Source of the DNA: Chamaecrista fasciculata
Lineage: Eukaryota; Streptophyta; Magnoliopsida; Fabales; Fabaceae
Length of the DNA: 64,000 bases
Assembly: GCA_003254925.1 (NCBI GenBank)
Contig: QANZ01048289.1
Coordinates: 30,607 to 94,606, forward strand
Direction of reading: 5' to 3'
Part shown: one piece after another, positions 24,394 through 35,439 of the stretch
Layout: every line of letters starts with the position of its first letter
How positions within the stretch are numbered: position 1 is the first letter of the stretch
The notes under the pieces: generated by a model
Told to the model about the DNA's origin: nothing
Seen by the model: only the letters and a program-made list of their open reading frames with translations
Databases searched by the model: none
Position numbers and translations under genes: made by a program

Positions 24394-24850
24394 TAATATT
24401 CTTTAATAAAGGATTGAATTTTAATTTTTTTTATATGTTATCAACATTTTAGTACAAATTTATATAATTTAATTATATTTTTGTTTACATGAAATATGAT
24501 TATATTTTATTTAATGTACAAGTGATAAAAATCAAGTACTGAAAATAAAAACATGAAAATAATAACCAATCACATATTCATATTTTTTATCTTTTCAAAA
24601 ATTTAAAACCAAAAGCGTTTTCTCAAACTTTGTTTTCAAAATTATATTTTCACAATAGAAACCCAACGCATTTTTAAAATATTGAAAATTTCAAAATGAA
24701 AATCATTTTCAAAAAATGAAAATAGGAAATGAAAATAAAAAATATTTTCACAGACCAAACGGGCCTTAGTAATTTCATACTAAACTCAACTTGCATGGTA
24801 AGTTAGAGTGAATTATATAATTCATTTAAGTAATTAAAAGAAAAATAGTA

Positions 24851-25661
24851 GAATGCTCAAACTAGTCGTATATATTTGCCTTAAAGTTCACTTTGGTCCT
24901 TTATCTTTTAGGATGTTCAAATTGGTCTTGTATATTTCTATAGTGATTCACTTTAATTTAGAACTACTAAATATGTTCGTATCTATCTCATTTCAAGTTC
25001 TAATATTATGAATCTAGAATTACATGTTGCTTTTAACAAGTACTTCTTTATATAATTGGGGTCGTTAGTAAACAATGTCAGATTGAGTCCGAATGTGATG
25101 TGTTCGAAGTTACGAGTCTTGACAAGTCCTTTTCTTTTTTCTTTTTTTTTTTTGTCTAATTGGGATCTTCAACAAACGAGATCAAATCAACTCCAAAAGT
25201 GGGTTTGTGATTAATTTTTCACAATTTTTCACCTTTACGTCTCAAACACACCTTTCAGCCCTAATTCGACTTCATTTGTTGATGGTTTCAACTAGGTAAA
25301 AAATAAAAGAACTCATCAAGAGTAACTCAGAGCTTTGAACTCATGACATTCGGACTTGAAATAAGACATATACAACCAACTTATCTTGTTTGTTTATGAA
25401 ATGAGGAATCCACTTCTCAGAATTTGTTTGACCTTATTTGTTGACAACTCCAAATAGAAAAAAAAAATTACTCATTAAAAACAATCCACAACTTTGGACT
25501 TGTCGCATTCGAACTTGAAAACGAAATAGGTATGATTATATTTAATAATTTGGGACCAAAGTGAACCATTATGAAAACATATAGAATCAATTTGTAGAAA
25601 TTGAAAACTAAAGGACCAAAATAAACTTGTAAACAAAGACATAAGACCAATTTGAGCATTC
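24851..25661. repeat. Inverted-repeat element, family B, long copy
   Basis: The left end gaatgctcaaactagtc and right end gaccaatttgagcattc are inverted. Further paired phrases (ggtccttta / taaaggacc) lie inside. The interior has inverted copies of the phrases found at 3.3 and 18.2 kb (for example caacaaacgagatcaaat). No reading frame of substance. Confidence 0.65.
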
Positions 25662-25914
25662 GTCCAATAGAAGATAAAAGTAAATCACCCCCAATTAATT
25701 GAATGAAATAGCATCATTAATTAAGTATAATGGGTTCAAATGATAAAATTATCATTATTCTTTGTAATAACCCTCTTTAAGAATTTGATATAAGATATAA
25801 TGAAAAAAAATTGTTATAGTAAAACAAAAGAGAAAAATATAACAGAATAAATAAGAATAACTTGTACATAATATATTTTCATCAAATGTTATTTAGTTTT
25901 TTTTTTTTTTTGTC

Positions 25915-26120
25915 CTTTATGAATGGGCTAGATTTAACTTTGGTTTTGCAAATTTTCATTTTTGTGTTTCAAAGTGGTTCTTTATATATGTTTTCGTGAT
26001 TTTTTACTTTTGGTCCTAAACTCATTTTCAAAGTGTAATTTGACATCATTTGTTAACGACATCAACTAAGCAGAGAAAAACTCATCAAGAGTAACGCGTA
26101 ATTTTGAATGATCACAATTT
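25915..26120. repeat. Truncated family B fragment
   Basis: It has the same internal order of phrases (ttttggtcctaaactc, gacatcatttgttaacgac, caactaagcag) as the left half of family B elements. It stops at about 26120 with no right arm. Confidence 0.45.
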
Positions 26121-26204
26121 AGAGTTAACTCTCTGCTTGAACTTGTTTTCTCACTTCTACACGATTTCTGAAATTACAGTTTAGTCTTTTTTGTTGTTTT
26201 TAGT

Positions 26205-26800
26205 CCCTAAGTGTCTTGCATGTTAAATCTGATGCTAAATTCGAGTTCCTCACTATGAAAAGTATGACATTTGTGAATTTCATGGAAATCTAAGTTGATT
26301 TGGTATGATTTCATGATTTTAGAATGAATAAAAGAAGTGATTTTCGATTTGGGTATGAAACCCATTTGCATGTTGGATCTGAGCATAGATCTGTGATAAG
26401 GGATGAAAAAAATCGGTGAATATGAATTTTGGTCCAATTTGGACATGATTTGGTATCGGGTAGGGACCTAAGTGAAAAGAATGAAAATTATTGGTTCAGT
26501 TATGTAAACTATTTGCATGATGAATCTGATGGCAGATTCATAACCAGAAGAGTCAATAGTTTGTATGTATGAATTTTCATGATGGTCGCATAATGTTTGA
26601 TTGATGATAGGGACTAAAATGAAAGAAGTGTATGTTTGCGGATTTTTACAGAAAACTGCTTGCATGTCAGATCTAAGGCCAAATCTATAATTAGGAGACT
26701 TGGTTTTATATGTATGTGAAGTTTGACTGTGATCGGACTTCGTTTGAGACTATTTAGGAACCAAATTGCAACTCTGGAAACTTGGGTTTAAAGGCCTAGT
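26205..26800. repeat. Degenerate ~147-bp tandem repeat, four units
   Basis: The phrase (c/a)ttgcatg(t/a)t(g/a)(a/g)atctgа-like (ttgcatg...atct) occurs near 26216, 26366, 26513 and 26660, at spacings of about 150, 147 and 147 bp. Each is preceded by an agggac(t/c)(a/t)aa..gaaa phrase and followed by a gaattt-rich spacer. Units are diverged. Confidence 0.6.
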
Positions 26801-26929
26801 TTTTTGGGAGTTCACCACGGAGCTCACCACCATGAGCCCGCGGAGAGGTGCCAAAAAGTGGCTCACTGCACAGTTTTCAATGTTGGTATGTATGTGATGA
26901 TTAGTACTAATTCAATGTGTGCCAAAGGT

Positions 26930-27690
26930 AGGGTTTATGCATGTGAATGATGACAAATGTATGATAAATGAAGTACGAATGATATGTATGTATGAATGAA
27001 TGACGAATATGATGAATGATGAATGTATAATGTACATGATGCACATGTTAAACATGACGAAAGTATGATGAATGATGTATATGTGATATGAATGGCATGA
27101 TGCATAATGTGCATAGTGATCAAATGATGAAATGACTTATGCTTGTAAGCATATGATATGATGATGAACGAAAGGGTGCTTCGAGCACAATGAAATGAAC
27201 ATAATTAAAGTAATCACCATGGAAAAGTAATTATCAAAAGGGTGCTTCGAGCACAATGATAATGACCAGGGATGGTGGTGTTATCCCACCCGGTGGCCAT
27301 GGATTGTGTACACGCCCGGGGACGCTCGGGAAGGCCAAATGCTAGTTGTACCTTCGGGTACCACGGTACGGGTGGCGCGTCGGCCACAGCCAGCGATGAT
27401 GATGATGACGACAGTAATGAAAAGTAAAGAAATGAAAGTAAAGGAAAGATGAAAGAATGAAGCCATTGCATAGCATTTGCATTTGCATAGATGGCCGGGT
27501 AAGTATGTCTAACATACCTCTTATGTTAAATGTATGATGATGAATATGCTGATGAGTATGATGATGTACATGATGAACATGATGATGAACATGATGATGA
27601 TTATGATGTTGATTATGATTATTATGATGTATAAGTATCTTGTTGTAAACAGCACTGATAATGATGATGATGTTTATGATGATGTATGAT
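26930..27690. repeat. ATGATG/ATGAATG-rich tracts and a 23-bp direct repeat
   Basis: Long stretches (26935-27130 and 27525-27690) are built from gatgat and atgaatg words. Between them aaagggtgcttcgagcac followed by aatga occurs twice, at 27171-27193 and 27237-27259, 66 bp apart. The centre tgcttcgagca is nearly self-complementary. Confidence 0.75.
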
Positions 27691-28752
27691 TGTGAAATGG
27701 ATTGGCTGTTAGAGTAGGAAATGTACATGAGTGTTTATGCAGGGTCAAGGATAAGATGGGTAAGTAGAGTTTAGTTTCCTACTGAAAATTCTCAAATTCT
27801 CACTCCTTCAACATTTCAGATGCCTGTCTTGGAGTTCATCCTGTTGGTAGCCACGGAGGAGGTCTCGGTACCCTCGCTTGGGACGATCACTGTAGTGAGT
27901 GACGTCCATCTGATATCGCTTCCAGTGCCAGGGGTTCCACCGGAGCCGGTTCCACCACCACCCACCAGTTCAGCTTGATTTCACTCTATGTAGTTAGTCT
28001 ACTTTTGGTACTGCATGAGGTTGTATTTTGGTAAGCTGGTAGTTACTAGTCTCTGTAGAGGTGGAGCCTCTTAGGACCAGCTGTATATCTTTTGTTATGT
28101 ATATAGACTAACTAGGCAGGGTAGATAGTAATTATATCTTGATGTATATATATGGATGATGTCATGTATGGGCTGACCCCTTGTTGGTTAGGCCTGAATG
28201 GTGACTATGTACTACGGTGACTTATAACATATATACGATAATGATATGCACGTTTAGTATACTCCGATTGTATGATTAGTTATATATCTAAGTTATAAAT
28301 GTATGATATGTATGTTAGCAAATGGCAACCAGCTTAGGCACGTGATTCCGTGTCAACCAAGTAAGTAAAAGAAAAAGAAAATTACCCTATTTTGAATGGC
28401 TTAAGCCTATCTTTCATTTCAAAACCATGTTTCCTCCGTTGTACCATGAGTATATTTGACTCTAAAAGCTGTGATGTCACATATATAGTGAATCTAGAAG
28501 TCACTATGAGCTTCTTGTTACATTTTGGGAGCAATCAAAGCTAAAAACTTTATCTGACTTTTATTTTGACACTGAAATAGAATACATTCGAGTAAGAAAC
28601 GATAATGGATGGAGATAGAGTTTTCAAAAATAAATTGCATCTTTGAGATCTACTATTCGCAACGAATCCAATGATATAAATTTTAGCAAAAATCTATATT
28701 TCTAAAAGTTTTTCGTTTTAGGGACTGATTTGAAAGAATTAAAACCTGTTAG

Positions 28753-31072
28753 TGTAACACATTGATTTTATCATTTTAACCTTGAAATCCCATGTTAGAG
28801 TTTTCTGGAACTTTCTCGAATTACAAATCAGCCCCATCATCCTTAAATCTATAAATAATATTTTTCACACGGGCCTCTCTCTCTTCCATACCCACTTCTT
28901 TCTCGACTCTATCTCGTCTCTCCCTCTCCCATTGCGACCAGCCACTACCAACACCTCCAAGGTCGTCGTTCGTCGCTCCTCCACAGTCGATCGGCCATAA
29001 TCGACGTCCAGCCACCGCAGCCCGCCGTCCTCCTCCTCCTTTTCTCTCATTTGGTATATTTTTCTTCCATTTTTCCATCTTTGCTTCCCTCTTTGTAATC
29101 TATGAAATTTGTTGGTGTTTCTTTCGATTCTCTTGTGTTTTTTTGATAAGTTGTAATACTTTAAACATTCATAATGCTTGATTTGATGCTTGACCCCATA
29201 CACACAAATTTTGGGGTCCGATAAGGTTTATGTTAAACTTTAATTGGGGATTTTGATGAAATCTTTGAGTTTTCTTAAAATTGATGGTTTGGATGAGTTT
29301 AGTGGAAGAAAATACTGATTTCTATATCATCAATTTGAATTTATGGAGTGTATTATGAAATTTGAAGTTGAGGTAAAACGTTAAAGTTTACAAATTGGTC
29401 TTTATGAATGATTTTGATGGTTTCCATGAGTTAAATGAGTTTTTATACATCTATAAGGAATTTTGAAACTATAAACTTGCATTTAAGAAGTGATAACTAG
29501 TTTTTACATCATGATTGAGGTTGGGAAATGTTGATTTCTAATCTTGAAGAATGAAGAGTTAATAATGAGTCATTTTGGAAACTTGTTATTGATAAAACAC
29601 TTGTTAGAGCTCCCAAAGTTTTACCCAAGCTCTCCTAGAGTTAGATGTTTTATACTTAGTGGAATGCCAAAGTTGTTGATATTAAGGATGAGGAAGAAGC
29701 TTGAATGGGCACATGGCATATGTTAGTTATATATGTAAGATGCCACTTGATGAGTTTATGTGTTATAGGAGTATTCTTATAGGGTGAATATACTTTGTTA
29801 TTAAATTTAGGTACTTTGATTCTATCTCATGTTTGAAGGTAGTGATTTGATTAGTGGATTTTAGGTCATTGTGCATGACCTTCAGGTGGGTATCCTCTCT
29901 ATTCTAGAACTGTTTTATCATGTTACGTGACATGTCTGATGCATATTGGTTTTTGACAAGGTTAAAGTTTTTATGATCATATGTTTGAAAGGCTCATTTG
30001 AGACTTATGTGTATGATATCATATTTTGACAAATACTATGATGAGAATGAGATTTGATGTCGTTTGAGAAATGATTTTTGGCTGGTGGGTGAGTCTTTGG
30101 GACTTTTGGGTATGTACCAACCAAGCTTTCAGTCCCGGAGTCACCCATCTGTTGGCCAGGATGTGAGATGGGCATGGTTCTAGGCTTTCGAGGACATGCC
30201 ACGAGTAGACTGCATCCGACCATAGAGGTGGGGAGTTATTCGTTCTCGCGGGATAAGCCTTTTGCAGAATCTTCAATCTCACTCACCAGTAACAGGGGTG
30301 CCACCCATGGGTTTTATGATAAAATGTATTTCAGATTTGCGAAATGATTTTGAACGATTACAGCGATTTGGAATTTGTGGAAGTTTTGTTTGATATGCAA
30401 CTATGCTATTTATATGATCATTTAAATTATGATTTCAACTGTGAGACATGACAGTATGATGATTGTGATTAAGAAAGAGACGACAAGTATTTTGATTCGT
30501 TTAGATGTATGTGAGATTTGAATGCGTTACATGCATGCACTATTATTTTGAAACTAGTGAAGATACATTGCCCTCCACGACTAAAATAGGTTGGATTACT
30601 CACTGAGTCTCTTGACTCACCCCGTTGTTGTTTACCATTTTTAGTTTCAGGTTTGCAGAAATGATCTTTTAGCGTTGTCTAGACCGAGTGACCCTCTTGG
30701 AGTCCCACATATTGTTTGTGTGGGTATACTGGCTTTTCATCTGACATTGATTCATTTGTATTTGGTATTTGACTCTAGTGTAGCTTTGTTAGATTTACAG
30801 TCAATGAAATATTTATATTCTATATTTGGAGTGAAGTATCTGGAGAGCAAAGCTCTCTTTGGGGTTTGTTCAATAATTTGAGAGTGAAGATGTTATTTGA
30901 AATTTGTTGTTAAGTTAGCTGTTACATACTTTATGGACCCCTCTATATATTGAGGAAACTCTGTTGAAATTTTCATGAAAGATTATGGGATATGTCAGTG
31001 TTAGACTTACGGGCCATGAGGTTCTTTCTTGTAGTTCGTGTCGGTCACAGATTCTGTTAGGGAGTCGCGACA
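28753..31072 (+). mobile_element. Probable long LTR (solo) or non-autonomous retroelement
   Basis: It begins tgtaacac and a plausible end is cgcgaca at 31072, which would give about 2.3 kb with TG...CA termini. Inside, a TATA-like ctataaataat (28850) is followed by a pyrimidine-rich, GC-richer leader (28870-29045). Near the end lies the phrase ggattactcactgagtctc, common in Ty3-type LTR 3' parts. No 5-bp target duplication was found, and no gag/pol is present. Confidence 0.4.
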
Positions 31073-31260
31073 CTCCCAATGAGCAACTTGAAATGGTAGA
31101 GGACGACTCTTATTATAAGAGAATGAGAGAGCTCAATGTGTTAGACCCGATGCAAGACTTCAACGAGATAGCAGCATCACCAACTTTGTGTTGCAATGCA
31201 CACTCCCTCATGTCCAGCTTTCTTTGGGCCATGCATGGGAGCATGTGCAACCTCAGATGA
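31073..31260 (+). pseudogene. Coding-like fragment, unrecognised
   Basis: The frame ending in TGA at 31258-31260 has balanced codon use unlike the AT-rich surroundings. It reads NEQLEMVEDDSYYKRMREL then NVLDPMQDFNEIAASP, a hydrophilic acidic peptide of about 60 residues. It has no start of its own (it runs out of the LTR-like sequence upstream) and ends against a hAT-type element at 31323. I do not recognise the family. The reverse strand is also partly open, so the reading direction is uncertain. It could be a captured or stranded exon. Confidence 0.35.
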
Positions 31261-31322
31261 ACGTCGTTTCTCTCTCCAAGATATTTTCGCTAAGTTAATA
31301 CATGATCCAACTCTCTCATAAC

Positions 31323-31879
31323 TAGGGGTGTACACGGGTCGGGCCGGGTTTCGGCTAGACCCGAGATCCGGCCCGGATCAAACTCAGGTTGGGCCGGGGC
31401 GAGCCATCGGGTCCAGTCGGGCCCAATCGGGCAAATTTTTTATATTTATTTATTTAAGTTATTTATTTAGTATATATGATTTTTAACGTGTATAAATTAA
31501 TCAAAAAAATAATTTTAGATCACTTTAGTTATTTATCATTATATATGATCTTTATATGTAATGTTTTATCTCATTAATTATATCTAAAAAAATTGATGTA
31601 CAATGTATTCTCATGTCAATAGTTTTATATACAAAATATCATTCTTATATTTAATCTCTATAAACAATTAGTTAGGACTTCAAAATTTATTAAAGATTCT
31701 TTTTTAGTACGATTAAAGAGTATTTTTATCGGTCAATTTTATAATTTAATTAGGTTTATTATTTTTTATGTCAAAAAGTCTTATAATAATAATAAATCCC
31801 TCTTAATAAGAGTGTCTCCTTCAAAACTCAAACAGGAAACTTATATTATTAATATATTATTAGAGATATTTTTATTGAA
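31323..31879. mobile_element. Truncated hAT-type element, gtgtacac family
   Basis: It has a clear left end taggggtgtacacggg with GC-rich subterminal sequence (ggccgggtt, ggcccgg) and then an AT-rich interior. No matching right end occurs before the next element at 31888, so it is truncated or its right end has decayed. Confidence 0.6.
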
Positions 31880-32024
31880 AAAACATTCAGTGTTGTCAGA
31901 ACCGGACCGGACCGGACGGTCCAACCGCCAACCGAATACAAAAGCGAGTGGATTCAACCAAAATAACCAAACTGGTATTTGGACCGGATTGAACCGGAAA
32001 TAACCGGCCGAAAACCGGCGAACC

Positions 32025-34207
32025 TGTTGGAGATTGTGCCCTAGGGCCAATCATTTTATAAATATGTTTTGAACATATTAATTAATTTATGGAGATAAAT
32101 TAATGGTTATCATATTATTAGCGTGTTTACTATGATAACAATCCTTGATTAATTATATGATAATTAATTTAAAACTGTCCCTGGTCGATCATTCACGTGG
32201 GAACGTAAATGAACCAAGACCAGCATGACCTCGGTGTATAGAGATACATGCACTAGATGCTTCTCGAGAGTCATGGTGCAATTATGTAAGGGTTACAAGT
32301 TGCTGGACCGACCCGGAGAGTCCTGCATGGGTTTAGTCATAAGCGAGCCTCTCCTGTACACCTGTCACGATAGCCTTAGACCTGAGGTCTTGACTATTCC
32401 GGCATTGTAGTTGTCAAACTTTGGCCTAGTCCAACGTTACCCGTAGCAGGGTAGCCATACAGGCTAGGTACGGGTTTGGTTGATTACCGTGCAAAGGAAT
32501 GTGGTTGACCAAGATGGGATTTTGTCCCTCATTAAGATGAGAGATATTTAACTGGCGCCCTCGATGAGTCTGTCCAAGAAATGCGTGGCCACGCTGGGAA
32601 TTGGGACTAACTCAGGAAATCGAGAAAGTTGTGGTTTGGATTTTGGATGACATTCCCGTGCCTGATCCATGACCAAAATATCGTGAGACAATAGGAATTA
32701 TGACAAGGTGGTATTTAGGTTAAATCGTTAAGTCGTTAAAGCGATAACTCCCGTGTTTTGGGTAGTCGTGATGGCTTGCTAGAGTCCGCTCACGACTTGT
32801 GAGTCATAAGATGACTTGCTGCCAACTTCACGTGAGGCCTGCTGGGTCACACATGAGCAGGATCAAGATGCTAATTTTGGGACACGAATTAGGGTTAATT
32901 CGTGAGTCACTTTGGTGACACAATTTAAGACATAGTTAAATGTCTTAGGACATTAAATCTTGTCTTAAATAAATATCTATGATTGTGGTTTTAAATTTGT
33001 TGGACAAATTTAAATTTAAATTAATTGTTAAATAGTTTTACAATTAAAATATTAGTGAATAAATAAATTAAATAAGTTTCCTAAAAATTAGGGAATTATT
33101 GATTTATTAAATTCACTAAAATTGGGAAATAAAAGGATGAGGGTGGCGCCTCATTATCTTTGTTTTTATTAATAGAAATTGTTTTTATTAATTAAATAAA
33201 GATAAGATAAATATCTTTTGGAAAAGATATAGGATTTGAATTAAAAGATATTAAGGTAATTCTTTTATTCAAAATTGTTAGGAATTAGTTATAACTACCT
33301 AAGGAGTTTGGGTTGTTATAAAATTCCTCCAAAAACTCCATGAGAATTTCGCCTACCCCCTTTCTTGGGATGGAAGATTTGATCTTGCATTTTAGAGTTT
33401 GGGTCTAGGCTAAAGTCGATTTTTATATTTAATTATTAAAGTAATATTTAAATTATAAAATCAAAATCTCATGACTCATTCCAACCAATAGGATTTGAGC
33501 AAATTAAGATTTGATCTCAAGATTTGATCTTGGATAGTCAAATTCGAATTGGGCCTTTAATTTTGAATTATAATATTAAGTTTAATATTATAAATCAAAA
33601 GATATTTTGAGATATCTAAAAGATATCCCATATCTTAGAGATATCCTAATTGGATTAGGATTCCCTAAAACTAGGAATGAGAACACTATAAATAGAGGCA
33701 CTAGGCGCCTATCTCAGAGATAACTCACAACACAGATCAATTCTTGGTCAGACCAAGAATTTCGCCTAGAGCATCTATAGAGAGTGAAAAATCGCCTAGT
33801 CCTAATATTATGAGAGTGAGTCGATTTTCTTGAAGAAAGAGAATTGGACCTGCACCTGATAATATTAGTACTTCCCAATCAATCTTGATAATCAAGAACA
33901 CTTCTTGATTATTCAAGAATCATAGATAGAGTTCCCGTTTTCACTTGGGAAGAAGTGAAGGAGGCTAGCACCTAAGCATCTGCCAAACTGCTCGTGTGGA
34001 TTACTGGTAGAGGGAGGACACTCTGTGGACTTCTCAAATTCGCGAATACGACAAGTCACCGATCAAAACTAGGTAAACATCTTCTCTAATACTGGTGTAA
34101 ACATAATTAGTGGATCCTGGAAGGAATCACAGAGTTTGTTTTTAATTACGTTTTAGTCCCGAAAATTTAATTTTCTTCCGCTGCGCTCCCTCTGTGATTT
34201 CCCAACA
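32025..34207 (+). mobile_element. Solo LTR, copy 1 (2.18 kb)
   Basis: It begins tgttggagattg and ends gatttcccaaca, so the TGTTGG/CCAACA short inverted ends are intact. hAT sequence resumes directly on both sides, with no primer-binding site, gag or pol, as left by LTR-LTR recombination. It contains a GC-richer block at 32190-32600, a TATA box at 33687 and a leader downstream. The flanks gaacc/ggtcc are not a clean 5-bp duplication. The same LTR occurs inverted at 60865-62946 and partially at 63600-64000. Superfamily is not assigned. Confidence 0.85.
33687..33696 (+). promoter_or_regulatory. LTR TATA box, copy 1
   Basis: ctataaatag is followed by aggcactaggcgcctatctc. The matching site in copy 2 is conserved at 61366-61375 on the minus strand, consistent with the retroelement promoter. 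Confidence 0.65.
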
Positions 34208-34826
34208 GGTCCAACCGCCAAACCGCCCAAAAAGTCGGTGGTTCACCCAATTTTTTTTTTAAAAATAAAGAAAATTGATTAAAAATTATAAGAAGGCACA
34301 GTGGAGGCTCTCATTCATCTTTTATCCTTCTTTTTCATTTGTTCTTTTAATATTTAGAATAAAATAAATTACTCATTATATTAAAAATAATTATTTGCAT
34401 CATTATAGAGGATTTATATTTAATATATTAAAAATAATTATTTATTGCATCATTCGGTCCGACCGATGGTTCGACCGATTCGACCAATCAAACCGTGAAC
34501 CGAACATTAGTCTGAGTCTTTGTTCGGTTCGATTTTGACAATATTGAAAACATTATTATCCTTATAAGATCTTCTATTTGAATAAAAATTAATTACTGCC
34601 TAGACAATGAATCTGATAAGTAAGAGATTTAAGGCCTGATTGGTTTAAAGGAACATTTCATATTTTCATTTTTTATTTTCATTTCTGGTTTATTGTTAAA
34701 TTTTCAATATTTAAGAAATATTTTTGGTTTATAAAGTTAAAAAATAGTTTTCATTCATATTTAAATTATATTAACTTGAAAAGTTCTTCCTAAATAAACA
34801 TGACAATATGGATAGAGATGATAAAT
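34208..34826. other. Right part of split hAT element, then AT-rich spacer
   Basis: 34208-34546 completes the split hAT element. 34555-34826 has no gene; aaggcctgattggttt at about 34631 resembles a PIF/Harbinger terminus, but no partner end was found. Confidence 0.4.
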
Positions 34827-35363
34827 GGCGAAAGTCCTATTTTGATTCCTCAGGTTTGCTCAAAATTCTATTTTGGTCCCTCAAGTTTTTTTCGTTCCGC
34901 TTTGGTCCCTAAATTTTTTTCCTTTTTGTTTTGGTCCCTCAAGTCTCTAAGAAGTTCCACCGTTAGTCCCTGACTCTTTCCCATCCACTTTTTCTGTTAA
35001 AAATTGGAAAAAAAAAAAACTAACTTTTATCTCCTAATAATTTTGCTCTTTTACGAAAGGGAAGGACCTTAATGCAAAAGAGCAAAGTTTTTGGCATATG
35101 AAAGTTAAAGTTAGTTTTTTTCGTTTTTTGAACGGAAAAAGTGGATGGAAAAAAGTCTGAGACTAACGGTGGAACATTTTGGAAACTTGAAGGACCAAAA
35201 TAGAACTTTGAACAAACATGGGGGACCAAAACGGAACGAAAAAACTTGAGGGGTCAAAACATAACTTTGAGCAAACATGAGGGATCAAAATGAAATGAAA
35301 AAAACTTGAGGGATCAAAACAGAACTTTGAGCAAACATGAGGAACCAAAATAAGACTTTGGCC
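34827..35363. repeat. Mutator-like foldback MITE with repeated arms
   Basis: The left end ggcgaaagtcctattttg and right end caaaataagactttggcc are inverted. Each arm consists of repeated ~60-bp phrases (tttggtccctcaagtttttt; inverted aacttgagggatcaaaac). Spurious short frames repeating MVPHVCSKF arise from this. A 9-bp duplication is not clear. Confidence 0.7.
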
Positions 35364-35439
35364 TAAAATTAAATTTCTAAAAATAGTTTTGATTTTTTTT
35401 TTGTAAAACTAAAAATAGTTTTGATGTGGTCATACACTT

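Larger units (their letters stand above)
20154..24765 (+). mobile_element. PIF/Harbinger DNA transposon, full length but inactivated
   Basis: The terminal inverted repeats begin gggcctgtttg and end caaacgggcc. The 3-bp target duplication TTA flanks both sides (20151-20153 and 24766-24768), the hallmark of PIF/Harbinger. The repeat extends imperfectly inward through cctattttcattttc. Inside, on the plus strand, are the two genes typical of the superfamily: a Myb/SANT-like DNA-binding protein and a DDE transposase. A pyrimidine-rich 5' leader with many cgtctc repeats and a (CT)n run lies at 20460-20712, and a hAT MITE is inserted at 21246-21577. Each gene has one premature stop, so the copy is not autonomous unless complemented. 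Confidence 0.92.
26121..28483 (+). mobile_element. LTR-retrotransposon-like non-coding sequence, ends unresolved
   Basis: No reading frame of coding quality exists. The composition (blocks of repeats, GC-rich island at 27290-27400, ctcggtaccctcgcttggg at 27865) and a closing tgatgtcaca at about 28472 resemble a long plant LTR. Neither a matching 5' TG end nor a 5-bp duplication could be fixed. It contains the ~147-bp degenerate repeat at 26205-26800 and ATGATG-rich tracts. Confidence 0.35.
31888..34546. mobile_element. hAT-type element split by a solo LTR
   Basis: The ends cagtgttgtcagaaccgg and cggttcgattttgacaat..attg are inverted. The perfect 8-bp repeat aaaacatt flanks at 31880-31887 and 34547-34554. 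Removing the nested LTR (32025-34207) leaves about 476 bp with CpG-rich subterminal ccggaccgg blocks. A heavily decayed copy of the same family is at 39216-39717. Confidence 0.85.

Noticed and set aside
27214..27728. Overlapping minus-strand frames of 61-128 codons rich in His/Ile/Asn
   Set aside because: They arise from ATGATG-type repeats and have no domain-like composition.
32225..32410. 61-codon frame (MTSVYRDTCTRC...) conserved at 63810-63995
   Set aside because: It lies inside an LTR shared by both sites, and the third LTR copy (60865-62946) breaks it by an indel. The conservation reflects common LTR descent, not a gene.
35020..35348. Two frames repeating MVPHVCSKF
   Set aside because: They come from the repeated arms of the foldback MITE at 34827-35363.
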